Assembly (NCBI GenBank): GCA_964605095.1
Contig: CAZSBS010000266.1
Location: forward strand, 1 to 6,539
Direction: 5' to 3'
Origin: JAUWQU01 sp964605095
Lineage (GTDB): Bacteria > Planctomycetota > Phycisphaerae > SM23-33
DNA: 6,539 bases
Shown here: positions 1 to 4,335 of the stretch, piece by piece
How positions within the stretch are numbered: position 1 is the stretch's first letter
Layout: every line of letters begins with the position of its first letter
Translations under genes and position numbers: made by a program
Notes under the pieces: generated by a model
What the model saw: only the letters and a program-made list of their open reading frames with translations
What the model was told of the DNA's origin: nothing
Databases searched by the model: none

Positions 1-1115
1 TAGTCGCCCAGCGGCACCGGAGTATGCGGGCCGAGGAAGATCGCGCCGGCGTGGCGGATCTTAGCCAGCACGGCCTGGTCGTCGGAGGTGACTATCTGAA
101 GGTGCTCCGTGGCGAAATCGTTGGCCGTGGCGCACGCGGCATCAATGTCCGGCACAACTATGATCGCGCTGTAGCGGTCCAGGGCGCTTCGCAGGGCCTC
201 GGCACGCTCCAGCCCGGGAAGCTGCCGCTCGATTGCGGCCGAGACTGCCTTGGCCAACTCGAGGCAGTCCGTAACGAGCACGGCCGAACCGGGATCGTGC
301 TCCGCCTGAGCGAGCATGTCCGCCGCCACCCATTCGCACCTGGCGGTCCGGTCGGCGACAATCAGCACCTCGCTTGGCCCGGCGATGCTGTCTATGCCGA
401 CCCTGCCCATCACCTGCCGCTTTGCCTCGGCCACAAACGCGTTGCCCGGCCCGACGATCTTGTCCGCCGGTCGAATCGTGGCTGTGCCGTACGCCATCGC
501 CGCAACCGCCTGGGCGCCACCCAGCCGATAAACTTCCGTAACGCCAAGTTCGCCCGCCAGTGCCAGCACCATCGGGTTGACGTCGCCGCCAGTGGTCGGC
601 GGGCTTGTCAACGCGATCTGCCCCACGCCCGCCACCTGGGCGGGCACAACGGTCATCAGCACCGTCGACGGGTACATCGCCCGCCCGCCGGGCACGTACA
701 CCGCCGCCCTGTCCACGGGCGTGTAACGCACCGCCAGAGACCGCCCGCCGCGCCGCAGCGGGGCCGGGGCCTGGTGCATGATGCTCCGCTGATACTGCCG
801 AATGTTGGCGATGACGCGCCGGACCAGCGCCAGAAACTCCGCCTCAGCCGAGGCGTGGGCGGCGGCGATCTCGTCGGGGCCGACCCGCAGCATCGCGTCC
901 GTCAGGTGCGCGCCGTCAAACTTCGTCTCGTAGTCAATCAGCGCCGCGTTGCCCCGCGTCTCCACGTCGGCCAGGATGTCCGCGACAGTCTTTCGGACGT
1001 CCACGGCTCCCCGCTCGCCGGCCGCGGTCATCCCGCCGGCGCGCAGGCAGTCACGCACAGCCAGCACGGCCGGGTCCGTCGAGGGCCTGCTTGTGTTGAT
1101 TATTCGCACGCTCAT
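1..1115 (-). CDS. hisD: Histidinol dehydrogenase HisD (3' end beyond the window)
   Basis: Catalyses the last two steps of histidine biosynthesis: L-histidinol to L-histidine through histidinal, NAD-dependent, zinc-requiring, cytosolic. The minus frame is open from ATG 1115-1113 to the window edge, giving 371 complete codons. Family motifs appear in order: YVPGGRAMYPSTVLM; GGAQAVAAMAYGT; KIVGPGNAFVAEAKRQVMG; IDSIAGPSEVLIVAD around residues 242-256; AQAEHD with Q270 and H273; and ATEHL with E337 and H338. These match E. coli Gln259, His262, Glu326 and His327 at a constant offset of 11. The same offset makes the final whole codon, D371, the equivalent of zinc ligand Asp360. The His419 equivalent and about 60 residues lie off the left edge. 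An in-frame TAG at 1130-1128 rules out a longer start. No clear Shine-Dalgarno precedes the ATG, but a promoter-like pair lies directly upstream. It is divergent from the acyltransferase-like gene, and no other his gene is in view. Confidence 0.96.
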   Translation of the reverse strand, partial: MSVRIINTSRPSTDPAVLAVRDCLRAGGMTAAGERGAVDVRKTVADILADVETRGNAALIDYETKFDGAHLTDAMLRVGPDEIAAAHASAEAEFLALVRRVIANIRQYQRSIMHQAPAPLRRGGRSLAVRYTPVDRAAVYVPGGRAMYPSTVLMTVVPAQVAGVGQIALTSPPTTGGDVNPMVLALAGELGVTEVYRLGGAQAVAAMAYGTATIRPADKIVGPGNAFVAEAKRQVMGRVGIDSIAGPSEVLIVADRTARCEWVAADMLAQAEHDPGSAVLVTDCLELAKAVSAAIERQLPGLERAEALRSALDRYSAIIVVPDIDAACATANDFATEHLQIVTSDDQAVLAKIRHAGAIFLGPHTPVPLGD

Positions 1116-1124
1116 AACCCGATA

Positions 1125-1153
1125 ACTCTACGCCTAAGCCGCGTTTTTGGCAA
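1125..1153 (-). promoter_or_regulatory. Putative sigma70-type promoter of hisD, near-leaderless
   Basis: On the minus strand TTGCCA (1153-1148, 5 of 6 to consensus) and TAGAGT (1130-1125, 4 of 6) are separated by exactly 17 bp. A start about 7 nt beyond the -10 would fall only 2-4 nt before the hisD ATG. This fits the missing Shine-Dalgarno and suggests a leaderless or near-leaderless mRNA. This is a consensus match by eye, without experimental support. Confidence 0.4.
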
Positions 1154-1181
1154 TGAGCTTTAGCGAAGCGGCGGCGTGGCA

Positions 1182-1200
1182 CGGGCAATTGGTTTGCCCG
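1182..1200. repeat. Perfect 7-bp inverted repeat, possible operator or hairpin
   Basis: CGGGCAA (1182-1188) and TTGCCCG (1194-1200) are perfect inverted arms around the 5-base spacer TTGGT. The repeat lies between the divergent hisD and acyltransferase-like genes. Its right arm overlaps the proposed -35 of the rightward gene, as an operator would. No poly-T follows on either strand, so it is not a terminator. Confidence 0.4.
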
Positions 1201-1222
1201 CCGGGCACGGTGCGTGTAAAAA
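1194..1222 (+). promoter_or_regulatory. Weak putative promoter of the acyltransferase-like gene
   Basis: TTGCCC (1194-1199) and TAAAAA (1217-1222) are spaced by 17 bp. The -10 matches only 4 of 6 positions. The implied start near 1229 would leave a very short leader that still contains the Shine-Dalgarno at 1230-1238. Low confidence, since weak hexamers occur often by chance. Confidence 0.25.
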
Positions 1223-1229
1223 CGGCGCG

Positions 1230-1238
1230 AAGGAAGGA
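1230..1238 (+). promoter_or_regulatory. Ribosome-binding site setting the start at 1244
   Basis: The purine run AAGGAAGGA ends 5 nt before ATG 1244. It favours this start over downstream in-frame ATG codons. Neither hisD nor recD2 has such a site. Confidence 0.7.
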
Positions 1239-1243
1239 CGCCT

Positions 1244-2095
1244 ATGACACACGGCCCGGACAAGTCCGACGCCGAATCCAGGGGTGACTTCGACGCCATC
1301 GCCCGTTCGCTGGGCCTGATATCCCCCGCTACTGAATGGTTCGCCTTGGGCTGGGAGCAGTCCCAGGCGTCGTTTCCGCGCGGCGGGCCGGAGTTCCTCC
1401 GCCCGGCGTTCGTCGCCGACACGTGCGCCGCGATCGGCCTGGACGACGAGATCGCCGCCGCCATCGCCGAATCGCTTGCAATGTTCGACGGCAACGAGCC
1501 GCTCCAACGCCTGGCGTGGCACTGCTCGCAAAGCCTCCTCGCAGAGGGGCGTGTCGAGTTTAGGCCACCCGAAACCTCATGGGAAACGGAACCCGCGAAT
1601 CTGCCGCCATGGGGCGAGATGTTCTTCCCGGCCGTGCTATTGTCGGCCGGGCCGCGAATGATCGAACTGCACCGCGACCGCGGCATCCCCGCCGAGATCA
1701 CCCAGGCCACCGCCGGCGACCTGGAACTATGGATGTGCTACTACCGTGCCCACCACGGCCGTTGGGGCCTGGCCCATGCCGAATGGCTGACCAATCACTT
1801 CCTGGGACGCATCTACCCCCTGGGACGGCTTCAGTTCCGCTTCGAGCGGTTTGACCGCGCATTCCGCGCGCTGCGGCATCGCGGCGACAGGCGGGTCGTG
1901 GTCGTGGCCGAAGACGACATGCAGGACAACAGCGACACCATCCGGGCAAGCCCGGTCTCCCCAACCGGCGAAATCCTGCCCGAGCCGGTCGGGTTCCCGC
2001 GAGATCAATGGCAGACGGTGCTCCAACGCGGCGACGCCCCGCGCATCTGCTGCTCGCAGTTGGTAAAGGCGACGCGGGTGGTCCCGGCGGCGTAG
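1244..2095 (+). CDS. Acyltransferase-like protein (NAT_N/GNAT_C type), apparently C-terminally truncated
   Basis: A 283-residue soluble protein without signal peptide or membrane segment. From memory of the family, it resembles 'acyltransferase domain-containing' proteins with an N-acyltransferase N-terminal domain followed by a GNAT-like C-terminal domain (Pfam NAT_N/GNAT_C). Suggestive segments are WEQSQASFP..GPEFLRPAF (37-56), LAWH (90-93), MIELHRDRGIPAEITQAT (139-156), HHGRWGLAHAEWLTNH (170-185), GRIYPLGRLQFRFE (188-201) and SPVSPTG..EPVGFPRDQWQTVLQRGD (236-264). Family members normally continue after the 'W..VL..GD' point with roughly 80-100 more residues. Here only 19 unrelated-looking residues follow before TAG at 2093-2095. 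The start is fixed by a good Shine-Dalgarno. Codons have G/C-rich third positions, so it behaves as a genuine gene. Substrate is unknown. It converges with the ThuA gene 4 bp away. Family assignment is moderate; truncation is inferred. Confidence 0.7.
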   Translation: MTHGPDKSDAESRGDFDAIARSLGLISPATEWFALGWEQSQASFPRGGPEFLRPAFVADTCAAIGLDDEIAAAIAESLAMFDGNEPLQRLAWHCSQSLLAEGRVEFRPPETSWETEPANLPPWGEMFFPAVLLSAGPRMIELHRDRGIPAEITQATAGDLELWMCYYRAHHGRWGLAHAEWLTNHFLGRIYPLGRLQFRFERFDRAFRALRHRGDRRVVVVAEDDMQDNSDTIRASPVSPTGEILPEPVGFPRDQWQTVLQRGDAPRICCSQLVKATRVVPAA

Positions 2096-2099
2096 GACG

Positions 2100-3056
2100 T
2101 CATTGCCGCGCGGCCGTGGCGCCTGTTGCGCCTGCTTCGGCCTTTGCACCGGCGTCGGGCGCTTTGCCCAGGTCCTTCTCGCGAAGGCTGACCTTGTCAG
2201 CCGTGGGGAAGTCGGCCGGCACCTTCTGGGTAACCTTGCCCGTGGCCGCCCACTCCGTGCCGCGCTGGAGTGTGACGATGAAGCCCACGCACTTATGCTG
2301 CGCCGGCCCGTGACCCAGCACGGTGTGGAGGACGCGGCCCTTGCCGTATGCGATTGCCATTATCACCGGCTCCTCGCGCCCCGAGCCGCCGGTCTTGGCG
2401 TCGGAGTACGACGAGGCGAGGATGGTCATGTTCTTGGCCGGGCCGCGAAGCTTGCAGTACAGTTCGTCCGGACAGTGCATCCATGCCGCGGGCAGGCCCT
2501 TCATGACCGGGTGCTCGGGCGCCCGGCTGGTGACGACGTACGGCGTCTGCTGGCCGTGAGCCCCGCCGGAGCCCGGAGACTCGTCGCGGATCCACTTGCC
2601 GTCCTTCATGTACACGTAGGGTCCGGACTTTTCGTTCCGCCCGCCCCAGCCGCCCAGGCCGATCATCTCGTTGTACTCGGCCCAGTTGCCGAATGAGTTG
2701 TCAGCCGCGTGAACCACCACCAGCCCGCCGCCGCCGGACATGTACTTGACGAACGCCTTCCGCGTCGCCTCGGGCCAGTCAGCCCCGTTGTAGTTCGAGA
2801 CGATCACGTTGTACTTCGACCACTCGGGGGCGAAGCCGTCCATCGGCCCCTTTTGGGGAGTGGTGGCAACGTCGACGTCAAAAAGCCCCGTGCCGAGCAG
2901 GATCTCCTTGATCTGCGGCGTCGTGCCCTTCCAGTCGTGGTTGTTCTGCCCGTCCACAATCAACGCCTTCAGCGCCGCCGCCGACGCCGCCTGGCTCAGC
3001 AGTGCAATGCCCACCAGCACGCAAGCCGCCCATCGAATCACTCTCGCAAGTCGCAT
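2100..3056 (-). CDS. Exported ThuA-domain protein
   Basis: A 318-residue protein of the ThuA-like family (trehalose-utilisation domain, class I glutamine-amidotransferase-like fold). Members are often secreted in planctomycetes and Verrucomicrobia and linked to sugar metabolism, but their reaction is not established. Residues 1-26 form a Sec signal peptide: Arg-rich n-region, hydrophobic core at about 10-20, then AASA before A27. It lacks a lipobox. The domain follows directly: LKALIVDGQNNHDWKGTTP (29-47), YNVIVSNYNGADWP (82-95), GGGGLVVVHAADNSFGNW (108-125), MIGLGGWGGR (131-140), EHPVMKGLP (181-189), DELYCKL (197-203) and PVIMAIAYGKGRVLHTVLGH (230-249). The last 20 or so residues are Ala/Gly-rich and probably disordered. 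A Shine-Dalgarno at 3064-3070 supports ATG 3056. It sits downstream of a terminator-capped RNA unit at 3229-3538 and may be governed by it. It converges with the acyltransferase-like gene with no hairpin in the 4-bp gap. Confidence 0.93.
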   Translation of the reverse strand: MRLARVIRWAACVLVGIALLSQAASAAALKALIVDGQNNHDWKGTTPQIKEILLGTGLFDVDVATTPQKGPMDGFAPEWSKYNVIVSNYNGADWPEATRKAFVKYMSGGGGLVVVHAADNSFGNWAEYNEMIGLGGWGGRNEKSGPYVYMKDGKWIRDESPGSGGAHGQQTPYVVTSRAPEHPVMKGLPAAWMHCPDELYCKLRGPAKNMTILASSYSDAKTGGSGREEPVIMAIAYGKGRVLHTVLGHGPAQHKCVGFIVTLQRGTEWAATGKVTQKVPADFPTADKVSLREKDLGKAPDAGAKAEAGATGATAARQ

Positions 3057-3063
3057 ATCGTTG

Positions 3064-3070
3064 TCCTTTC
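3064..3070 (-). promoter_or_regulatory. Ribosome-binding site of the ThuA gene
   Basis: On the minus strand GAAAGGA ends 7 nt before ATG 3056, a normal spacing that fixes the start and leaves the signal peptide intact. A TTGACA also occurs on this strand at 3096-3091. No -10 follows at 16-18 bp that would leave room for the Shine-Dalgarno, so it is not called as a promoter. Confidence 0.7.
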
Positions 3071-3228
3071 AGGTCAGTCTTTCATTCCTTTGTCAACGCG
3101 GACCTTCCGGTGTTGCACTAAGACGTTAAACCGTCCGCTGCCCAAATGCCACCGCGGAATCGCGAGTTTTGTGAGCCCCAAATATTCCGACCGCCGGCTC
3201 GCCGCCAAACGGCTCGCGACGGCAATAC
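3071..3228. other. Intergenic leader between the terminator and the ThuA gene
   Basis: No gene is recognisable here. Base composition is more AT-rich than the neighbouring genes. Visible items are a TTGACA on the minus strand (3096-3091) without a convincing -10, and two direct copies of CGGCTCGC on the plus strand (in about 3195-3218). It would be the 5' leader of ThuA if transcription reads through the upstream terminator. Confidence 0.4.
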
Positions 3229-3269
3229 AAAAAAATGCGAGCCCGGAGGGCAGATGCCTTCCGGGCTCG
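3229..3269 (-). terminator. Strong rho-independent terminator, minus strand
   Basis: Arms 3238-3252 and 3255-3269 pair over 15 bp with a single G/T wobble position and a tiny loop. The core is GAGCCCGG/CCGGGCTC. On the minus strand the hairpin is followed at once by a run of T at 3235-3229 (seven A on the plus strand). This is the classic order for termination of leftward transcription. No T run follows on the plus strand. It closes the small RNA unit starting near 3502 and lies 173 bp before the ThuA start, where it could also act as an attenuator. Confidence 0.85.
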
Positions 3270-3285
3270 TCGTATTGTCGGATGT

Positions 3286-3322
3286 CCTGCACTACGCAGG
3301 CGCGTTACCTGCCTAGCGCAGG
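3286..3322. repeat. Two tandem hairpins with identical CCTGC/GCAGG stems
   Basis: 3286-3300 and 3308-3322 are each a 5-bp stem CCTGC/GCAGG with a 5-base loop (ACTAC and CTAGC on the plus strand), 7 bp apart. The stems are identical and the loops differ. The loop of the second copy in plus-strand order holds the micro-ORF stop codon (3313-3315). They precede the terminator of the same transcript. Confidence 0.6.
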
Positions 3323-3345
3323 CCACCTATAAGATATTCTGCCAT
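3313..3345 (-). CDS. Micro-ORF of 10 codons (MAEYLIGGLR), strong ribosome-binding site
   Basis: ATG 3345-3343 opens ten codons, MAEYLIGGLR, closed by TAG at 3315-3313. The evidence is its initiation region. The minus strand reads AAGGAGGT at 3358-3351, close to a perfect match to the 16S rRNA anti-Shine-Dalgarno sequence, with 6 nt between the GGAGG core and the ATG. That is a better site than any annotated gene in the window has. The peptide has no recognisable family, no run of a single regulated amino acid such as His or Trp, and is not plainly hydrophobic. It could be a leader peptide whose translation controls the hairpins and terminator just downstream, or a short product in its own right. 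A longer in-frame reading from 3495 exists but would cross the folded region and has no better start. Confidence 0.4.
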   Translation of the reverse strand: MAEYLIGGLR

Positions 3346-3350
3346 ACACC

Positions 3351-3358
3351 ACCTCCTT
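3351..3358 (-). promoter_or_regulatory. Near-consensus Shine-Dalgarno, predicted to be sequestered
   Basis: AAGGAGGT on the minus strand, 6 nt (core to ATG) before the micro-ORF. The complementary CTCCTTCG lies at the 5' end of the same predicted transcript (minus 3489-3482) and pairs perfectly over 8 bp with CGAAGGAG (3360-3353). That would hide the GGAG core in the outer helix of the folded RNA. Confidence 0.55.
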
Positions 3359-3509
3359 CGGAACAAGACCTTGCCCAACCGTCGGCCCTTGGGCCCCGCC
3401 GGGCTACCTATCCCTCGGACGCCTCCGAGGGTCCGTGGCGGCCGGGGCAGCAACCGCTGGACACCCGACCATCGAAAGGCGCGAAGGAGTTTCACACCCT
3501 TCTATAATC

Positions 3510-3538
3510 ATTATACGTGCTTGCCCCCATTTACGCAA
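3510..3538 (-). promoter_or_regulatory. Promoter of the small RNA unit
   Basis: The -10 on the minus strand is a perfect TATAAT (3515-3510). TTGCGT (3538-3533, TTG conserved) lies exactly 17 bp upstream. The predicted start is near 3503. The local sequence is AT-rich against a GC-rich background. The -10 is part of a palindrome, TATAATCATTATA (3503-3515), so a TATAAT also faces right, but that copy has no matching -35. Confidence 0.65.
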
Positions 3539-3610
3539 TAGGTCAAGTGTCCGGATTGCCAATATTTCTGCCTTTTCGCAATACGCACGATGCGGGGCTT
3601 TGCACGCTGT
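3539..3610. other. Spacer after the HIT gene
   Basis: 72 bp between the HIT stop codon and the small-RNA promoter. No gene or convincing terminator hairpin is visible, so leftward transcription from the HIT gene may run into the small RNA unit. Confidence 0.4.
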
Positions 3611-4027
3611 TCAATATGCCAGCTTATTGCGGATGACGCCCTTTACCGGCTCGTCGCCACGGCGCGGGATGAGGTGGATGTGTACGTGCATGATCTGCTG
3701 CCCGGCTGAGGCGCCGCAATTGACCCCCACGTTGAAGCCCGTCACCGATGGATCGGCGTCGAGAATTCGCCGGCGGAGCAGGCCCAGCAGCTCGTTTGCG
3801 TCGCGAAGCTCGCGGGCGGTCAGGTCGAAGTAGTCCCGCACGTGCCGCAGCGGGATGACCAGCACGTGAGCGTCGCTGACCGGCTTGGCGTCCGGCACGG
3901 CGAAGACCGACCCCAGGTGAGCCACTGCCTGCCGCCTGCACTTGGCCGAGCAAAAAACGCACCCGTCCCGCGTCCCGGCCGGGATGTCGCAAGGCTCGAA
4001 CACGTTGTCCATACTCCGTTTCGCCAT
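3611..4027 (-). CDS. HIT-family nucleotide hydrolase or transferase
   Basis: Histidine-triad protein of the dinucleoside-polyphosphate/nucleoside-phosphoramidate hydrolase superfamily; cytosolic, cleaving the alpha phosphate of nucleotide conjugates through a covalent His-nucleotide intermediate. From ATG 4027 it has 138 residues. The catalytic motif HVHIHLIPR holds H114, H116 (predicted nucleophile) and H118. N-terminal GCVFC (C23, C26), together with H62 and H114, could bind zinc, as in several HIT branches. The middle segment SDAHVLVIPLRHVRDYFDL and TGFNVGVNCGASAGQ fit the family, as does the C-terminal GVIRNKLAY. The frame is also open to TTG 4063, giving 150 residues, but those 12 extra residues look unconserved. 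ATG 4012 is also in frame. No start has a strong Shine-Dalgarno. The upstream region abuts the palindromic element at 4077-4287. The exact substrate cannot be told from sequence. Confidence 0.93.
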   Translation of the reverse strand: MAKRSMDNVFEPCDIPAGTRDGCVFCSAKCRRQAVAHLGSVFAVPDAKPVSDAHVLVIPLRHVRDYFDLTARELRDANELLGLLRRRILDADPSVTGFNVGVNCGASAGQQIMHVHIHLIPRRGDEPVKGVIRNKLAY

Positions 4028-4076
4028 ATGGCGACAGCCTACCACCGCCGGCCTGCCCGCCAAAGAAGAAACAACA

Positions 4077-4287
4077 GGTTCACGCAGACCAACGGTCCCT
4101 GCGGGAGGTCGCAGAGAACGCTGAGAGGAAAGAGAAGAAGAAGCGTCAGATGGGGATTACATGGATTGAAGCATATATATGAGTTCTTGATCCACGTAAT
4201 CCTTTAATCCATGTAATCCCCATCAAATGCTTCTGTTTCTTCTTTCCTCCGCGACCTCCCGCAGGGACCGTTGGTCCGCGTGAAACC
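4077..4287. repeat. Long imperfect inverted repeat, MITE-like element
   Basis: Left arm about 4077-4171, right arm about 4201-4287, opposite orientation, with only a few substitutions and small indels. The longest perfect pairings are 26 bp (4087-4112 with 4251-4276, containing CGGTCCCTGCGGGAGG) and 19 bp (4149-4167 with 4206-4224, containing GGGGATTACATGGATT). The outer ends read GGTT-CACGC on the left and, reversed, GGTTTCACGC on the right. The centre (4172-4200) includes the AT-rich ATATATAT. No ORF of its own is visible. It fills nearly all of the space between the divergent HIT and recD2 genes. The arms carry purine-rich AGAGAA..AGAAGAAG-type stretches, common in dispersed bacterial intergenic palindromes. 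It is probably a non-autonomous mobile or palindromic repeat. No target-site duplication could be confirmed by eye. Confidence 0.8.
4154..4219. repeat. Three copies of a 13-bp motif GGATTACRTGGAT inside the element
   Basis: One copy lies on the plus strand (4154-4166). Two lie on the minus strand in tandem (4202-4190 with G at the variable position, 4219-4207 with A), 17 bp apart. The inverted pair forms the inner helix of the large palindrome. The middle copy would sit in its loop and could compete for the same partner. Confidence 0.65.
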
Positions 4288-4319
4288 GCCGTTTCCTTTT
4301 CTCCGCCGCCGCGCCGGGT

Positions 4320-4325
4320 TAGAAT
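4320..4325 (+). promoter_or_regulatory. Putative -10 box of recD2, leaderless start likely
   Basis: TAGAAT matches the sigma70 -10 at 5 of 6 positions and ends 10 bp before ATG 4336. Transcription would start near 4332-4335, giving almost no leader, which fits the absence of a Shine-Dalgarno. The region 17 bp upstream is T-rich but has no good -35. It overlaps the alternative ATG at 4324. Confidence 0.3.
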
Positions 4326-4335
4326 GTTTCGCGTC

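Larger units (their letters stand above)
3229..3503 (-). ncRNA. Candidate structured RNA / leader of about 275 nt, unknown family
   Basis: A promoter at 3538-3510 and a terminator at 3269-3229 frame a leftward transcript starting near 3503. Compatible helices can be traced by eye. The outer stem is 3482-3489 with 3353-3360 (8 bp). Inside it 3465-3469 pairs with 3381-3385 (5 bp) and closes a junction. Its branches are a small hairpin 3456-3459/3448-3451 and an arm 3443-3448/3393-3398 (6 bp) topped by a perfect 8-bp hairpin 3424-3431/3412-3419 with a 4-nt loop. The outer stem includes the Shine-Dalgarno of a 10-codon ORF, followed by two twin hairpins and the terminator. It was compared from memory with tmRNA, RNase P RNA, 6S RNA, SRP RNA and the TPP, SAM, c-di-GMP and fluoride riboswitches, and none fitted. 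It could be a riboswitch-like leader, a small RNA or a dual-function RNA. The structure rests on pairing alone. Confidence 0.5.

Noticed and set aside
24..1163. Plus-strand open frame of 379 codons
   Set aside because: It is the antisense shadow of hisD, whose catalytic and zinc residues read on the minus strand with a constant offset to E. coli HisD.
2038..2100. A frameshift that would continue the acyltransferase-like protein in a second frame (…HLLLAVGKGDAGG…)
   Set aside because: The alternative frame matches the family only vaguely for a few residues and then runs antisense into the ThuA coding region, so it is kept only as a possible explanation of the truncation.
3091..3096. Perfect TTGACA on the minus strand before the ThuA gene
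   Set aside because: No -10-like hexamer follows at 16-18 bp, and a start there would remove the Shine-Dalgarno from the mRNA.
3313..3495. 60-codon minus frame ending in the micro-ORF
   Set aside because: Its start has no better ribosome-binding site and it would cross the folded RNA region. Its body is basic and low-complexity, while the strong Shine-Dalgarno lies just before the last ten codons.
3353..3503. Known RNAs (tmRNA, 6S, SRP RNA, RNase P RNA, common riboswitches) for the folded RNA
   Set aside because: None of their conserved sequence signatures that I know is present. This is a judgement by eye, and an Rfam search would settle it.
4077..4287. Terminator or CRISPR-like reading of the palindromic region
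   Set aside because: There is no T run after the arms and no regularly spaced repeat/spacer pattern; one long inverted repeat explains it better.
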